This document shows, one piece after another, positions 44,363 to 53,185 of a stretch of DNA of 64,000 bases. How positions within the stretch are numbered: the first letter of the stretch is position 1; each line of letters begins with the position of its first letter. The position numbers and the translations under genes were made by a program. Below the pieces are notes generated by a model. The model was given only the letters and a program-made list of their open reading frames with translations, searched no databases and was not told where the DNA came from. Origin of the DNA: Leptolyngbya sp. SIOISBB (GTDB taxonomy: Bacteria > Cyanobacteriota > Cyanobacteriia > Phormidesmidales > Phormidesmidaceae); assembly GCA_010671905.1 (NCBI GenBank), contig JAAHII010000001.1, forward strand, positions 744,001 through 808,000, read 5' to 3'.

Positions 44363-45208
44363 ATGTATCCTCCTGTTGATCCCATCATTTTTGAAGCCGG
44401 TCCCTTTGCCCTCCGCTGGTATGGGTTGTTAATGTTAGCTGCCATTTTGACGGCGGCTCAGATTGCCAGTCGCGAAGTGGCCCGCAAAGGCGAAAACCCT
44501 GACAACCTATGGGACATGCTGTTTTGGATCTTGATTCCAGGATTCATTGGGGCACGCCTTTACTACGTTTTTATCCAATCGCCACGAGGAGATACGGGGC
44601 TCGGCTACTACCTGCAAAATCCAGGCCAAATCCTGCAAGTTTGGGGCGGCGGCATCCATATTTTTGGGGGGTTTATTTTTGGCGGCATTGCGCTGTGGAT
44701 TTTCACCCGCATTTGTAAGCTCGACCCCTTCCCCTACCTAGACGCTATTTGTTTGGGACTGCCTCTAGCTCAGGCGATCGGTCGTTGGGGCAACTTTATC
44801 AATCAAGAACTCTACGGCCCCCCAACGACCTTGCCTTGGGGCTTGCGCATTGATCGCGCCCATCGCATTGCGCCTTATAACGATTACAGCACCTACCCCG
44901 AGAGCACCCGCTTTCATCCCCTATTCCTCTACGAATCGCTGTGGAACTTCATTGGGTTCGGGATTATTTTTTGGTTGTCTCGTCGGTTTGACAAACAGTT
45001 GAAGGACGGCGATATTGCGCTGATGTATCTGATTTGGTATCCCCTCGGTCGTTTCTTCATCGAGTTTCTGCGCACTGATTCCTGGTTTTTTCCGGGGACA
45101 CCGTTCAACGTCGTCCATATTTTGTGTGCGATCGCTGTTTTGGCCGGTGCTGGGGGCTTGTATTGGCGACACCGTAAAACACCTAGTCCCCAATCACCGC
45201 CAAGCTGA
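44363..45208 (+). CDS. lgt: Prolipoprotein diacylglyceryl transferase Lgt
   Basis: Lgt attaches diacylglycerol from phosphatidylglycerol to the lipobox Cys of prolipoproteins, the first step in lipoprotein maturation, at the inner membrane. The 281-aa protein has seven hydrophobic segments, the N-terminal FALRWYGLLMLAA, then GARLYYVFIQSP, GGGIHIFGGFIFGG and the Lgt signature AIGRWGNFINQELYG. The end ILCAIAVLAGAGGLYW is the last helix. The frame is open 30 codons upstream, but the ATG at 44363 (MYPPVDPIIFEAG) matches family N-termini. It would process the lipoproteins encoded at 8.6 and 50 kb. Confidence 0.94.
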   Translation: MYPPVDPIIFEAGPFALRWYGLLMLAAILTAAQIASREVARKGENPDNLWDMLFWILIPGFIGARLYYVFIQSPRGDTGLGYYLQNPGQILQVWGGGIHIFGGFIFGGIALWIFTRICKLDPFPYLDAICLGLPLAQAIGRWGNFINQELYGPPTTLPWGLRIDRAHRIAPYNDYSTYPESTRFHPLFLYESLWNFIGFGIIFWLSRRFDKQLKDGDIALMYLIWYPLGRFFIEFLRTDSWFFPGTPFNVVHILCAIAVLAGAGGLYWRHRKTPSPQSPPS

Positions 45209-45328
45209 CCTGTCGCAGCCACGTTGGCCCGATGCCTAAACGCTAATATCGTTAGGCATCGGGCTTGCTGATTGAAGTGACATTAGTTGTCAGGTGAGCC
45301 AATCTGGGTAAACGAGCACCACACGGAT

Positions 45329-46039
45329 ATGCCCAGTCATCACGACACGAAACCAAGCGATTACACTGCTGCTCATCGCTCTCGACCCTGGCGAAATCCC
45401 TGGGTAAGACTGGGTTTGACTGTTTGGGGCAGCTTGACGGCGATCGGTTGGCTTGGTTACCTGACATTTGTAGCAGGAGCACCGGGCAACTACTGGTTAG
45501 CACAAACCTATAGTTTCTCAATTGTGGGGGCTTTTGCGAGTGTTCTCGTTGCCCTATTAACGGCGCCGTTGTTTGGTCTCGCCTTCGGCCTGCTGGCAAT
45601 CGCGAGTTTCAACCCTGATTGGAGATCGCGTACCCGGCAGGGAGCCAAAAAGCTGCTGGTGATGCTGCTGATTGAGGTGATGGCGATCGCGGCGTTATTG
45701 CCTAGCGGCATTCTGTTGGGATACGTGGAGGATCAGTTAGAGATCGCCCCTTGGCAAACGGTTTATCGAGCCATTTATGTGGCTCCTTTCGACGATAACT
45801 ACGGTGACCTGATGCTGGTGAAGTGTCGCTGGCTGGGATTTTGCCATCAGGTTTATCGCAGCTACACCGATGTCGTCTCTGCTGAAGAGGCCTTTTTGCA
45901 ATTCAACACTAATACGAATGAAGTCGCGCTGCATTTGGAAGGTCGATGGGTGTATGTGCGATCGCCCGGTTCTGCTGCTTGCAAAGAAATTCTGCGCTCT
46001 AGCGACCCCTATGGGAAGTGCAATTTTACGCCCAGTTAA
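45329..46039 (+). CDS. Membrane protein of unknown function
   Basis: A 236-aa protein with four hydrophobic segments at about residues 30-52, 62-80, 82-95 and 113-133, and a soluble C-terminal region (150-236) that holds five Cys (for example VKCRWLGFCHQVY and SAACKEIL). The N-terminal 25 residues are polar. I do not recognise the family. The ATG at 45329 is chosen over a GTG at 45287. It is convergent with the secreted protein gene that follows. Confidence 0.7.
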   Translation: MPSHHDTKPSDYTAAHRSRPWRNPWVRLGLTVWGSLTAIGWLGYLTFVAGAPGNYWLAQTYSFSIVGAFASVLVALLTAPLFGLAFGLLAIASFNPDWRSRTRQGAKKLLVMLLIEVMAIAALLPSGILLGYVEDQLEIAPWQTVYRAIYVAPFDDNYGDLMLVKCRWLGFCHQVYRSYTDVVSAEEAFLQFNTNTNEVALHLEGRWVYVRSPGSAACKEILRSSDPYGKCNFTPS

Positions 46040-46639
46040 TCGTCTCCAGACCTGGGCTCAGGCAGGGGGATCGCGATTTCTGGCAGAGACAAAGCACTGA
46101 CCATGATGGGATGCTCTACGGGGCCTGTCAGCGTCAAGAGAGTACGACCATCTGGAGAAAAAAAAGGATACGTTGGCAATCTCCAACTGATAAATCTCGT
46201 TGAAGTAGGTGTATTGCACACTGGCCTGGCCGTCAAACTCAGAGGTTGTGTACTCAGGGTTGTAATAGTCGAGCCAAGGCCGTCGTTCTCGAATGAGGTC
46301 GACTATTGGTGAATTACTGTCGACCTGTTTGTGGACTTCGAGTGCTACATAAGGAGGGACTTCACCATATTCACCCGTGCGTACTAGACACTGAATGAAG
46401 GCAAAACTGCCGGGATCATGGAATGTGATGTGCCCGCTAGTCCGCAGCATAGAGCGGTAATTGCTCGGAATTTCGATGGTCAGCCCAAACTGCTCTATAT
46501 CAAATGTTTGCCGTTCTAAGCTGGCAGGGGTGACGGCAGGAGAGCGACAACTGCGGGCGAATGCAGGAGCCGATAGCACTGAAACTGTTATGCCTAACAG
46601 CCATCCCAGTTTCACCGTTAATGTCACGAATCGACTCAT
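46036..46639 (-). CDS. Secreted protein of unknown function, frameshifted in an A/T run
   Basis: The frame begins with a signal peptide (VKLGWLLGITVSVLSAPAFA) at the ATG at 46639. The region after it (FDIEQFGLTIEIPSNYRSM, then ITFHDPGSFAFIQCL) resembles small exported cyanobacterial proteins of unknown role. The main frame runs into an unlikely basic tail (RWSYSLDADRPRR). Removing one base from the eight-A run at 46158-46165 switches to SPDGRTLLTLTGPVEHPIMV and a stop at 46036, a far better ending. So a one-base insertion or a homopolymer error is likely. About 200 residues when repaired. Confidence 0.65.
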
Positions 46640-46780
46640 GCCGTGATCCTCTAGCAATCTAGCAGCCCATAGCTGTAAGCGATTATCTCGTAAGGGCAAT
46701 CGCCTCAGCAACCGCGATGATGCCGTTGCGGTCTACACGCTGACTTTCTAAATTCCTGCAAGTGATTTCAGAAGAGCAGG

Positions 46781-47446
46781 CTAGACATAACCGTGTTCGG
46801 CCAAAAAGTCGAGGGCGATGTCAGGTTCCTGAGCAGTGGGTTTTGGCCCCAGATTGAGAAACTTTTCGGCATACTTGCCCAAGACATCTCCTTCTAGATT
46901 AACGGCCTGATGGGGCTGCAGATATTGCAGGTTGGTCTCTTGGTAGGTCACTGGAATGACCGCCACCGTAAACCAGTCGCCGCTGGCGCTACAGTCAGCT
47001 ACTGTGAGGCTAATGCCATTCACGGCAATGCTGCCCTTAGAGACGATGTAGCGGGCAACTTGGGCTGATGCCACCACAAACCGCAGTTCCCAGGAAGTAG
47101 CGGAAGCGATCGCCGTTTCTAAACGTCCTAGACCATCTACATGGCCCGTCACAAAATGACCGCCGATCTTGCTACCAACTCGCAGCGACCCCTCCAAATT
47201 CACCTTGGCCCCCTCGGCTAATGTCCCCAGGGTTGACTTGGCTAACGTCTCCGGCGATGCCGTCGCGATAAACCCGTTAGCAAGAGCGGTTTCCACGGTG
47301 AGGCAAACGCCATCAACAGCGATACTATCCCCCAACTCCATATCTTGCAGCAAGCGAGCATGACCCATCCCGCTACACACAATCTTGAGATGACTGGAAT
47401 CAAGACGTGTTAAGTTTCCTAGCGTTTGTATTAAGCCTGTAAACAC
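46781..47446 (-). CDS. ribE: Riboflavin synthase (alpha subunit)
   Basis: Converts two molecules of 6,7-dimethyl-8-ribityllumazine to riboflavin. The 221-residue protein has the two lumazine-binding repeats: FTGLIQTLGNL, GDSIAVDGVCLTVE and GGHFVTGHVDG in the first, and SIAVNGISLTVAD with PVTYQETNL in the second. The start is placed at the GTG at 47446 because FTGLIQ must follow the initiator; the longer frame to 47542 adds 32 unrelated residues. The C-terminal extension EPDIALDFLAEHGYV is longer than in E. coli. It is divergent from the DUF151 gene. Confidence 0.94.
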   Translation of the reverse strand: MFTGLIQTLGNLTRLDSSHLKIVCSGMGHARLLQDMELGDSIAVDGVCLTVETALANGFIATASPETLAKSTLGTLAEGAKVNLEGSLRVGSKIGGHFVTGHVDGLGRLETAIASATSWELRFVVASAQVARYIVSKGSIAVNGISLTVADCSASGDWFTVAVIPVTYQETNLQYLQPHQAVNLEGDVLGKYAEKFLNLGPKPTAQEPDIALDFLAEHGYV

Positions 47447-47738
47447 AAAACTTTGATCCGAAATATTCAGGACATCTCGCCCCACACAGTGAAATATGAG
47501 GGCATACTTAAAGACGATACCGATTTTTCTCGCCAAGCACATCAGTCATGTATGCCGGATTGCTTTAAGAAACTGGAGAACAGAGGATTCAGGCTAATGC
47601 TGAACCTTTTTCCCTTTTTCGAGTCAAATTATGGAGTGCAAGACATCTCCCTAAAACTGTCACTGTCGCTTAAAATCACCTAAATCGTGGAGTTTTTCCG
47701 TTCCCTTTCCCGTCCAGCCAGCTGTAGAGGCGAAGCAA

Positions 47739-48248
47739 ATGATTGAGATGAAAGTCGCTGGTATTGCACTCGACGCGATTTCACGCAATCCAGTGGTGCT
47801 CTTGCGCGATACAGAAGATCGCCGTGCCCTCCCAATTTACATCGGGCAAGATCAGGCCAAATCGATCATTAGTGCTCTAGAAAATCAGCAGGCTCCTCGG
47901 CCCTTGACTCATGACTTATTCGTCAATTTGCTCGATGACTGGGAAATGTCCCTTGAACGCATTGTTATTCATGCTCTCAAAGACAACACTTTTTATGCAT
48001 TACTGACTCTATGCGCGGGCGAAACCCGTAAAGAATTAGATGCTCGACCGAGTGACGCGATCGCGATTGCTTTACGCCTGGATGCCCCAATCTGGGTAAT
48101 GGAAGAGGTCATTGCGGATGCTTCTATTCCAGTTGATCGCGCTGCGGATGAAGCCGAAAAGCAGGCTTTCCGAGAATTTATTTCCAATCTAAGTCCGTCT
48201 GACTTTACCCAGCAAGGGGGCATTAGCAACGATACCTTTGAACAGTAA
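47739..48248 (+). CDS. Bifunctional nuclease family protein (DUF151)
   Basis: A 169-aa protein of the DUF151/BFN family. Conserved parts: AGIALDAISRNPVVLLRD, ALPIYIGQDQAKSIISALE, RPLTHDLFVNLLDD and LDARPSDAIAIALRLDAPI. Plant members have RNase and DNase activity, and bacterial members may act similarly, but the role in cyanobacteria is not established. No signal peptide is present. The ATG has a purine-rich AGAGGCGAAG stretch nearby. It is divergent from ribE. Confidence 0.9.
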   Translation: MIEMKVAGIALDAISRNPVVLLRDTEDRRALPIYIGQDQAKSIISALENQQAPRPLTHDLFVNLLDDWEMSLERIVIHALKDNTFYALLTLCAGETRKELDARPSDAIAIALRLDAPIWVMEEVIADASIPVDRAADEAEKQAFREFISNLSPSDFTQQGGISNDTFEQ

Positions 48249-48305
48249 GCGCTCCATTGTGCCGACTAGCGCATTGTTCTGAGCCTTTGATGCAGATAGG
48301 GATGT

Positions 48306-49436
48306 ATGCAGTATCGCCGATTTGGCAAAACGGAGTTATCGCTATCCGTTTTTTCGCTGGGCACGATGCGATCGCTCGCAGCTGCCGACACCTTTGAGGC
48401 AACTGTTAAGGCCGCAGTCGATCAGGGGATCAACCATCTTGAAACAGCTCGCGGCTATGGTCAGAGTGAGGTCTTATTAGGCCAGATTTTACAAAAACTC
48501 GGAACCGCTGTTCGCGATCGCCTCGTTGTCACCACCAAAATCCCCCCCACGGTGAATGCCGAAAGCATGGCAGTTCACATTGATGAATCACTGCGGCGAT
48601 TACAGGTTGAAACCATCGATTGCCTGGCGATTCACGGTCTCAATACGCCAGAACATCTAGCTTGGGTGCAGGCTTCTGAAGGCTGCATGGCAGCAGTACA
48701 AGCGGCGCAACAAGCAGGCAAAATTCGCCACGTCGGCTTTTCGACCCATGGCAGTCTGGAGCTGATTCAAGCGGCGATCAAGACTGAGCTATTTGAGTTT
48801 GTGAATCTGCACTACTACACCTTTTTTCCCCGTCATGCCGGTGCCGTGGCATTGGCTCGGCAACAAGACATGGGAGTATTTATCATTTCTCCGGCAGATA
48901 AAGGGGGACTGCTCTACACGCCACCGGAAACGCTGCGTGAACGCTGCTCGCCTTTTGAGCCGTTGCATTTAACCTATCGGTGGCTACTGAGCCAACCGGC
49001 AATCACGACGCTCAGTGTGGGACCGTCCCACCCCGACGAGTTGGCTTATCCACTGGCGGTGAGCGATCGCCCTGAGCCGCTTACGGCTGAGGAACTAGCA
49101 GTCCTGAATCGCCTGGAAATGGTTGCTCAAGATGCTCTAGGGAGCGATCGCTGCCACCAATGCTATGCCTGCTTACCTTGCCCTGAGTCCATCAATATTC
49201 CAGAAGTGCTGCGGTTGCGGAATTTGGCGATCGCCTATGACATGACTGAGTATGGGCAATATCGCTACCGTATGTTTGAAAATGCCGGTCACTGGTTTCC
49301 GGGACGCAAGGGCGATCGCTGCACTGACTGTGGTGATTGTCTGCCTCGCTGTCCTAGTGAACTGGACATTCCGAAATTATTACGCGATGCCCATCAACGC
49401 TTAAATGGTCCCGAACGTCGTCGCCTCTGGGGATAG
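48306..49436 (+). CDS. Aldo/keto reductase with C-terminal 4Fe-4S ferredoxin domain
   Basis: A 376-aa protein. Residues 1-275 are an aldo/keto reductase barrel: YRRFGKTELSLSVFSLGTMR at the start and catalytic-type residues in NHLETARGYGQSEVLLG (a Thr-Ala replaces the usual Asp of the DTA motif, so the Asp position reads Glu) and DCLAIHGLN (His). Residues 285-360 add Cys clusters CHQCYACLPCPESINIP and CTDCGDCLPRCPSELDIP, the second a classic 4Fe-4S motif. Such fusions occur in many bacteria; the substrate is unknown. The protein is probably cytoplasmic. Confidence 0.88.
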   Translation: MQYRRFGKTELSLSVFSLGTMRSLAAADTFEATVKAAVDQGINHLETARGYGQSEVLLGQILQKLGTAVRDRLVVTTKIPPTVNAESMAVHIDESLRRLQVETIDCLAIHGLNTPEHLAWVQASEGCMAAVQAAQQAGKIRHVGFSTHGSLELIQAAIKTELFEFVNLHYYTFFPRHAGAVALARQQDMGVFIISPADKGGLLYTPPETLRERCSPFEPLHLTYRWLLSQPAITTLSVGPSHPDELAYPLAVSDRPEPLTAEELAVLNRLEMVAQDALGSDRCHQCYACLPCPESINIPEVLRLRNLAIAYDMTEYGQYRYRMFENAGHWFPGRKGDRCTDCGDCLPRCPSELDIPKLLRDAHQRLNGPERRRLWG

Positions 49437-49739
49437 TCTGTTCTAGAACTGCAAATATCGGATGATGGCAGAGTAGGTGGGTGGCAGAGTGGGAGGGTTC
49501 GGAAAACCGCAACCGATTAACTGGAGATCCTGGATTTCCGTTCAGAATCCCGTGTTCAGTTCGAGATAGGCCATTCTCTCACTACAACAACAAATCTCTG
49601 AACCACCGTTTTCTGTCTTAGGGAAGGATTCAGGGTGGGGTTCTAAACACTCCTTGCAGCCTAAATCGACCCACCCCACCCAACAGGCACTCTTCCGAGG
49701 CCTTATTCACCCCAATAATCATCCCGAATTCACGAGAAT
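49437..49739. other. Intergenic stretch with a G/C-rich hairpin repeat
   Basis: About 300 bases between convergent genes. GGGTGGGG (49633-49640) pairs with CCCCACCC (49674-49681), a repeat style also seen at 10.4 and 30.8 kb. No gene is recognised. Confidence 0.55.
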
Positions 49740-50564
49740 CTAGCGAGCACAGACGGTAAAGTCGCTGCCAGCCCAACAGGCTGAATCTGACGCTAATCGT
49801 GTGGCCTCACCCCATCGAGAATTGATGCCATCGGTGGTCAGTCCCCGCACTTCAGCCACCCCCGGCTGAATAATCGACACGCTGATTAGTGAGCGGCCAT
49901 CGATTAATCCAGACGGTGCTTCGATTGAGAAACTGCCATTGCCTCCCTCTTGCGTGAAAATACAATCGCCTTCAAAGCGAATTTCGTCGGATGCTCCCCT
50001 CACCTCACACACTGCATTGGCTGGCTGAGTTCCAGAGGCTTGAACCGCCGCCTCGATAGCATCGTAATCATACTGCTCATGCCCGTCCGGTAAGGCACCC
50101 ACTAGAGACATCGAGATCCACCCCAGCCGATCATCCCCATATTCAAATTGACACCACTCCAAGTCTGCTGAGCAAGTTTTGATGAAGCCAGCAAACTCGT
50201 TTTTGGGAAGCGTTTTCTGGACAGCGGTTTTAGTGCTAGGGCCAGTACGCACATTAACGACTCCCGATGTGACGTTGTAAAAGGCAAACTCAGGCGAATA
50301 ACGCTGCGACCAAACAGAGTAGTCTGCCTCAGAATAATCCACCGTGGTTGTAGCCGCAGTGGTGTTTTTTGGGGAACTTGTACTGTCACTAGCCGGTTTG
50401 GCAGCTGCGGTCGTAGCCTCTTCTGATGTGGCAGTGTCAGTCACCTCTGTAGAGGAATCTTCTGTAGTCGGTGCTGCATTCGTCGTTTCTGTTGGCTTTG
50501 AACAACCGGAGACAGCGAAAATAACGAGTAATGGCAATAGCGTAATCCAGGACAGGGATTTCAT
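49740..50564 (-). CDS. SH3-domain lipoprotein
   Basis: A 274-aa exported protein. The signal peptide ends with the lipobox AVSGC (Cys21), so it is lipid-anchored. A Thr/Ser/Ala/Glu-rich linker (22-80) leads to a bacterial SH3-like domain (about 95-155: YNVTSGVVNVRTGPSTKTAV, then WCQFEYGDDRLGWISMSLV), which often binds peptidoglycan or envelope peptides. The C-terminal part (170-274) is a second domain with paired Cys (CEVRGASDEIRFEGDC). The ATG at 50564 is chosen over 50618 because it begins the signal peptide. Confidence 0.82.
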   Translation of the reverse strand: MKSLSWITLLPLLVIFAVSGCSKPTETTNAAPTTEDSSTEVTDTATSEEATTAAAKPASDSTSSPKNTTAATTTVDYSEADYSVWSQRYSPEFAFYNVTSGVVNVRTGPSTKTAVQKTLPKNEFAGFIKTCSADLEWCQFEYGDDRLGWISMSLVGALPDGHEQYDYDAIEAAVQASGTQPANAVCEVRGASDEIRFEGDCIFTQEGGNGSFSIEAPSGLIDGRSLISVSIIQPGVAEVRGLTTDGINSRWGEATRLASDSACWAGSDFTVCAR

Positions 50565-50953
50565 CAGTAGAGCAGCCTCGCATATTGATGTGTGAGTAGA
50601 GGCACAGACAAACAACACGCTGGGGCGCGATTAACCGTTGACAAGCAATAAAAAATCCAGCGTCGTCTGTGACCATCCATGCCAAGCAGGGGCAAGAAGG
50701 TCAATGCTGGATCAGCTAATTATCCGGATTTCAAAGGAGAAAAAACTCAAAAGTTAATGGACATTCTCTCCCTGCAATTCCTTGATGTTGGAGGGCTGTA
50801 TGGTTTGTCGTAGGCTTCGTATGTGCCGCTTAGACCTATTACTCCCAGGTCGAATTACGAACAAATATTTCACTAGCCAAGAGTTTGTATTTCTTAATAT
50901 GACTTGTTCAAGCTGGATCAAATCAGGTACTTGGTTGAGGATAGCCCGCCATT
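50565..50953. other. Intergenic stretch between minus-strand genes, no gene recognised
   Basis: About 390 bases with no recognisable gene or repeat. It must hold the promoter of the SH3 lipoprotein gene. Confidence 0.5.
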
Positions 50954-51688
50954 TCAGCTGGCCTTGGCCACGACAGGATACAGCGGCTCTTGACCATTTA
51001 ATTGCCATAAACTGATGCAAAGGGCGGTGGCGATCGCCAACCATACTGCCGACGGAAAAATGATCCACCCGGCTAGTGGCAGAGTCTGGTAATAGCTCAG
51101 GGTCACCACAGCCACAGAGAGTAGAGGCCCTAAAAACACCATGGGCACTGCCGCACCTAAACGTCCCTCTACGGTGAAAATTGTATTCCAGGTGTCACCC
51201 AAGCTGAGGTGAATCATATACAACACCAGCGGCCAGCAGAGGAAGGTCTGTTCAAGCGTTGACCAGACTAGATAGGCTGACACGACCCGCAAAACTGCAA
51301 TACTCATCCATACGATGGGAAAGGCTAGGGGTGGCGGTGCCCAGCCGGGACGCTGAATCGAGTTGTAGCGGCCACTGTTGCGCGTGTTATCCAACAGAGA
51401 AAAGAGGCGAGAGCGCAGGGTGATGAAGGCAAAGAAACCGCAGGCGATCGCCGGTTGACTCCACGCGGGCCAATCTGCCAAGGGCAGTTGCTTGAACCCG
51501 ATATCCATCAGCCACAGAAGAGCAATCATGGCGCTGATTTGAGCGATCGTGGCTCCCAGGTAGTTGAGCGTGGCGGCAGGATCCCATTGGGGATTATCTA
51601 AATCAGTCTGTACCGTTTTGTCAGGCGATCCTTCTTTGACCCCCATCACCGAACGGACACCACCTTCCACCAGATTTTTATTATTCAT
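50954..51688 (-). CDS. TspO/MBR-like membrane protein
   Basis: A 244-aa membrane protein. The segment RPGWAPPPLAFPIVWMSI matches the TspO signature (conserved P-W-P-P and W), and LVLYMIHLSLGDTWNTIFT the N-x-x-W-region later in the family. Five hydrophobic segments are spaced across residues 45-240, with a longer N-terminus (about 35 extra residues) than short TspO proteins. TspO binds porphyrins and cholesterol-like ligands and affects tetrapyrrole traffic in bacteria. The resemblance is moderate, and the ligand is unknown. Confidence 0.75.
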   Translation of the reverse strand: MNNKNLVEGGVRSVMGVKEGSPDKTVQTDLDNPQWDPAATLNYLGATIAQISAMIALLWLMDIGFKQLPLADWPAWSQPAIACGFFAFITLRSRLFSLLDNTRNSGRYNSIQRPGWAPPPLAFPIVWMSIAVLRVVSAYLVWSTLEQTFLCWPLVLYMIHLSLGDTWNTIFTVEGRLGAAVPMVFLGPLLSVAVVTLSYYQTLPLAGWIIFPSAVWLAIATALCISLWQLNGQEPLYPVVAKAS

Positions 51689-52152
51689 TTCGGCTGATCA
51701 GAATTATTCAAAAGGATGAATGCCAATACCAGATGTATCCTATCCGGCACCGACCCGATAAATAAAGCCGTTTGTGTGTTGGTTCAGCATTGAGGTGAGC
51801 CTTCAACACGTTGCAGACTCAGAAAAAATAGCTGCTTTCACAGCTGTATCCCAACTTTTAGCTAAACACCTGAATTTTCCTGAGTTTTTCCCCGTGGTGA
51901 TGTCATTCTGCCCAGGCCATCATAGAGACATCCTGTAGACTCGCGTGTGCTCCTTGAGCACCAGTTGGGGGAAGCCTTCTGAAAGGAAGCTTCTACCCAA
52001 CTTTTTATTTTAAAGGGAAAACGCTTGCCGCCACATTGACTATTGGCGAAGGCCTTTTATTCAGAGCGGCATCCATAAGCAAGCTTTCCAGAGCGATGAC
52101 CCTTATGGATGCCGCTCTGGTGAGTAAATATCGGCCCTGAATTACAGAATTT
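51689..52152. other. Intergenic stretch with hairpins
   Basis: About 460 bases between two minus-strand genes. It contains the 18-bp hairpin at 52062-52119 and a second hairpin-like segment (GAAGCCTTC and GAAGCTTC around 51972-51994) followed by a T-rich run on plus. No gene is recognised. Confidence 0.5.
52062..52119 (-). terminator. 18-bp hairpin downstream of the nitrilase gene
   Basis: CAGAGCGGCATCCATAAG (52062-52079) pairs perfectly with 52102-52119. It lies 34 bases after the nitrilase stop on the minus strand. The base run after the stem is A-rich rather than T-rich, so this is a terminator candidate or a small palindromic repeat. Confidence 0.5.
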
Positions 52153-52965
52153 TTAGATAAAGACTCGGTGCTGTAGCGAGGGCATTTGCTGGCGTACTTG
52201 GGAAATGCGGGCAGGGTTGATTTCAGCGATCGCCACACCGACGTCAGTGCCCACATCATCTAGCACAATGCCCCAGGGATCGATGATCATGGCATGACCG
52301 TGGGACTGTCTACGGCTGTTGTGGAAGCCCGTTTGAGCCGGGGCAATGATGTAGGCAGTATTCTCAATCGCCCGCGCTTGCAGTAGGACTTGCCAGTGAT
52401 CTTTGCCGGTAAAAGCGGTAAAAGCCGCCGGAATCATGATGACTTCGGCCCCCATTTGGGAGAGATGACGATACAACTCGGGAAAGCGGACGTCGTAACA
52501 GACTGAAAGACCAAGATTGCCGAGCTGTTTAGAGGGATGGACCGCCGGTAGCGTTTGCCCAGAGATGACCGTCCCCGATTCTCGGTAGGTATTGCCGTCA
52601 GGAACGTTGACGTCAAATAGGTGCACCTTTTCGTAGCGGGTCAGTTCGCTGCCGTCAGCCCCTACCAATAAGGCAGTGTTATAAAATTTGCCGCCTTGCC
52701 CTGGTACCGGATATCCCCCGCCTAGCAACGTGATTTGATAGCGCTGGGCCATTTTTTTCAAAAACTGCTCGCTGGCGTCGCAAATTTCCTGAGCGCGGGT
52801 ACGTTTTTCGTCTTCTGCCCCTAAAAATGAAAAGTTCTCAGGGAGGGTGACCAATTCCGCACCTTGTTTGACGGCTAGGTCAATTAAGTCTTCAGCTTGG
52901 GCCAGATTTTTCTCCAAATCTGGCACGCTGGTCATTTGTACAGCTGCTGCCAGGTATGACTTCAT
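52153..52965 (-). CDS. Carbon-nitrogen hydrolase (Nit family)
   Basis: A 270-aa nitrilase-superfamily amidase. The catalytic triad is Glu in TLPENFSF, Lys in YEKVHLFDV and Cys in SVCYDVRFPELY. The overall sequence (AAFTAFTGKDHWQVLLQARAIENTAYIIAPAQ) resembles Nit1/Nit2-type enzymes that hydrolyse omega-amides or deaminated glutathione. The frame is open 29 codons upstream, but the ATG at 52965 begins the conserved MKSYLAAAVQMTS. It stands 221 bases from the divergent NhaC gene. Confidence 0.9.
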   Translation of the reverse strand: MKSYLAAAVQMTSVPDLEKNLAQAEDLIDLAVKQGAELVTLPENFSFLGAEDEKRTRAQEICDASEQFLKKMAQRYQITLLGGGYPVPGQGGKFYNTALLVGADGSELTRYEKVHLFDVNVPDGNTYRESGTVISGQTLPAVHPSKQLGNLGLSVCYDVRFPELYRHLSQMGAEVIMIPAAFTAFTGKDHWQVLLQARAIENTAYIIAPAQTGFHNSRRQSHGHAMIIDPWGIVLDDVGTDVGVAIAEINPARISQVRQQMPSLQHRVFI

Positions 52966-53185
52966 GCGCGATCGCCACCGAAACAATGATTGATTTTCAA
53001 TTTTACGCGGATTTGGACCGCGCTCCTGCTTCCCGTTGGAATCCTTACTCATGCTCTATTAAAGAGGCGAAGCGTTGTCCACTTCTATGAAAATTGTCGA
53101 TGGTTAACTCGCAAGTCGTTGCTAGTGCCCACCGACGAGGATTGTTACCTTAACGGCATTGCATTGGTGTAAGGATGCCCAACCG

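Noticed and set aside
49437-49739. Possible small RNA in the gap after the aldo/keto reductase
   Set aside because: Only a G/C-rich repeat hairpin is visible; nothing supports a promoter or a conserved RNA.
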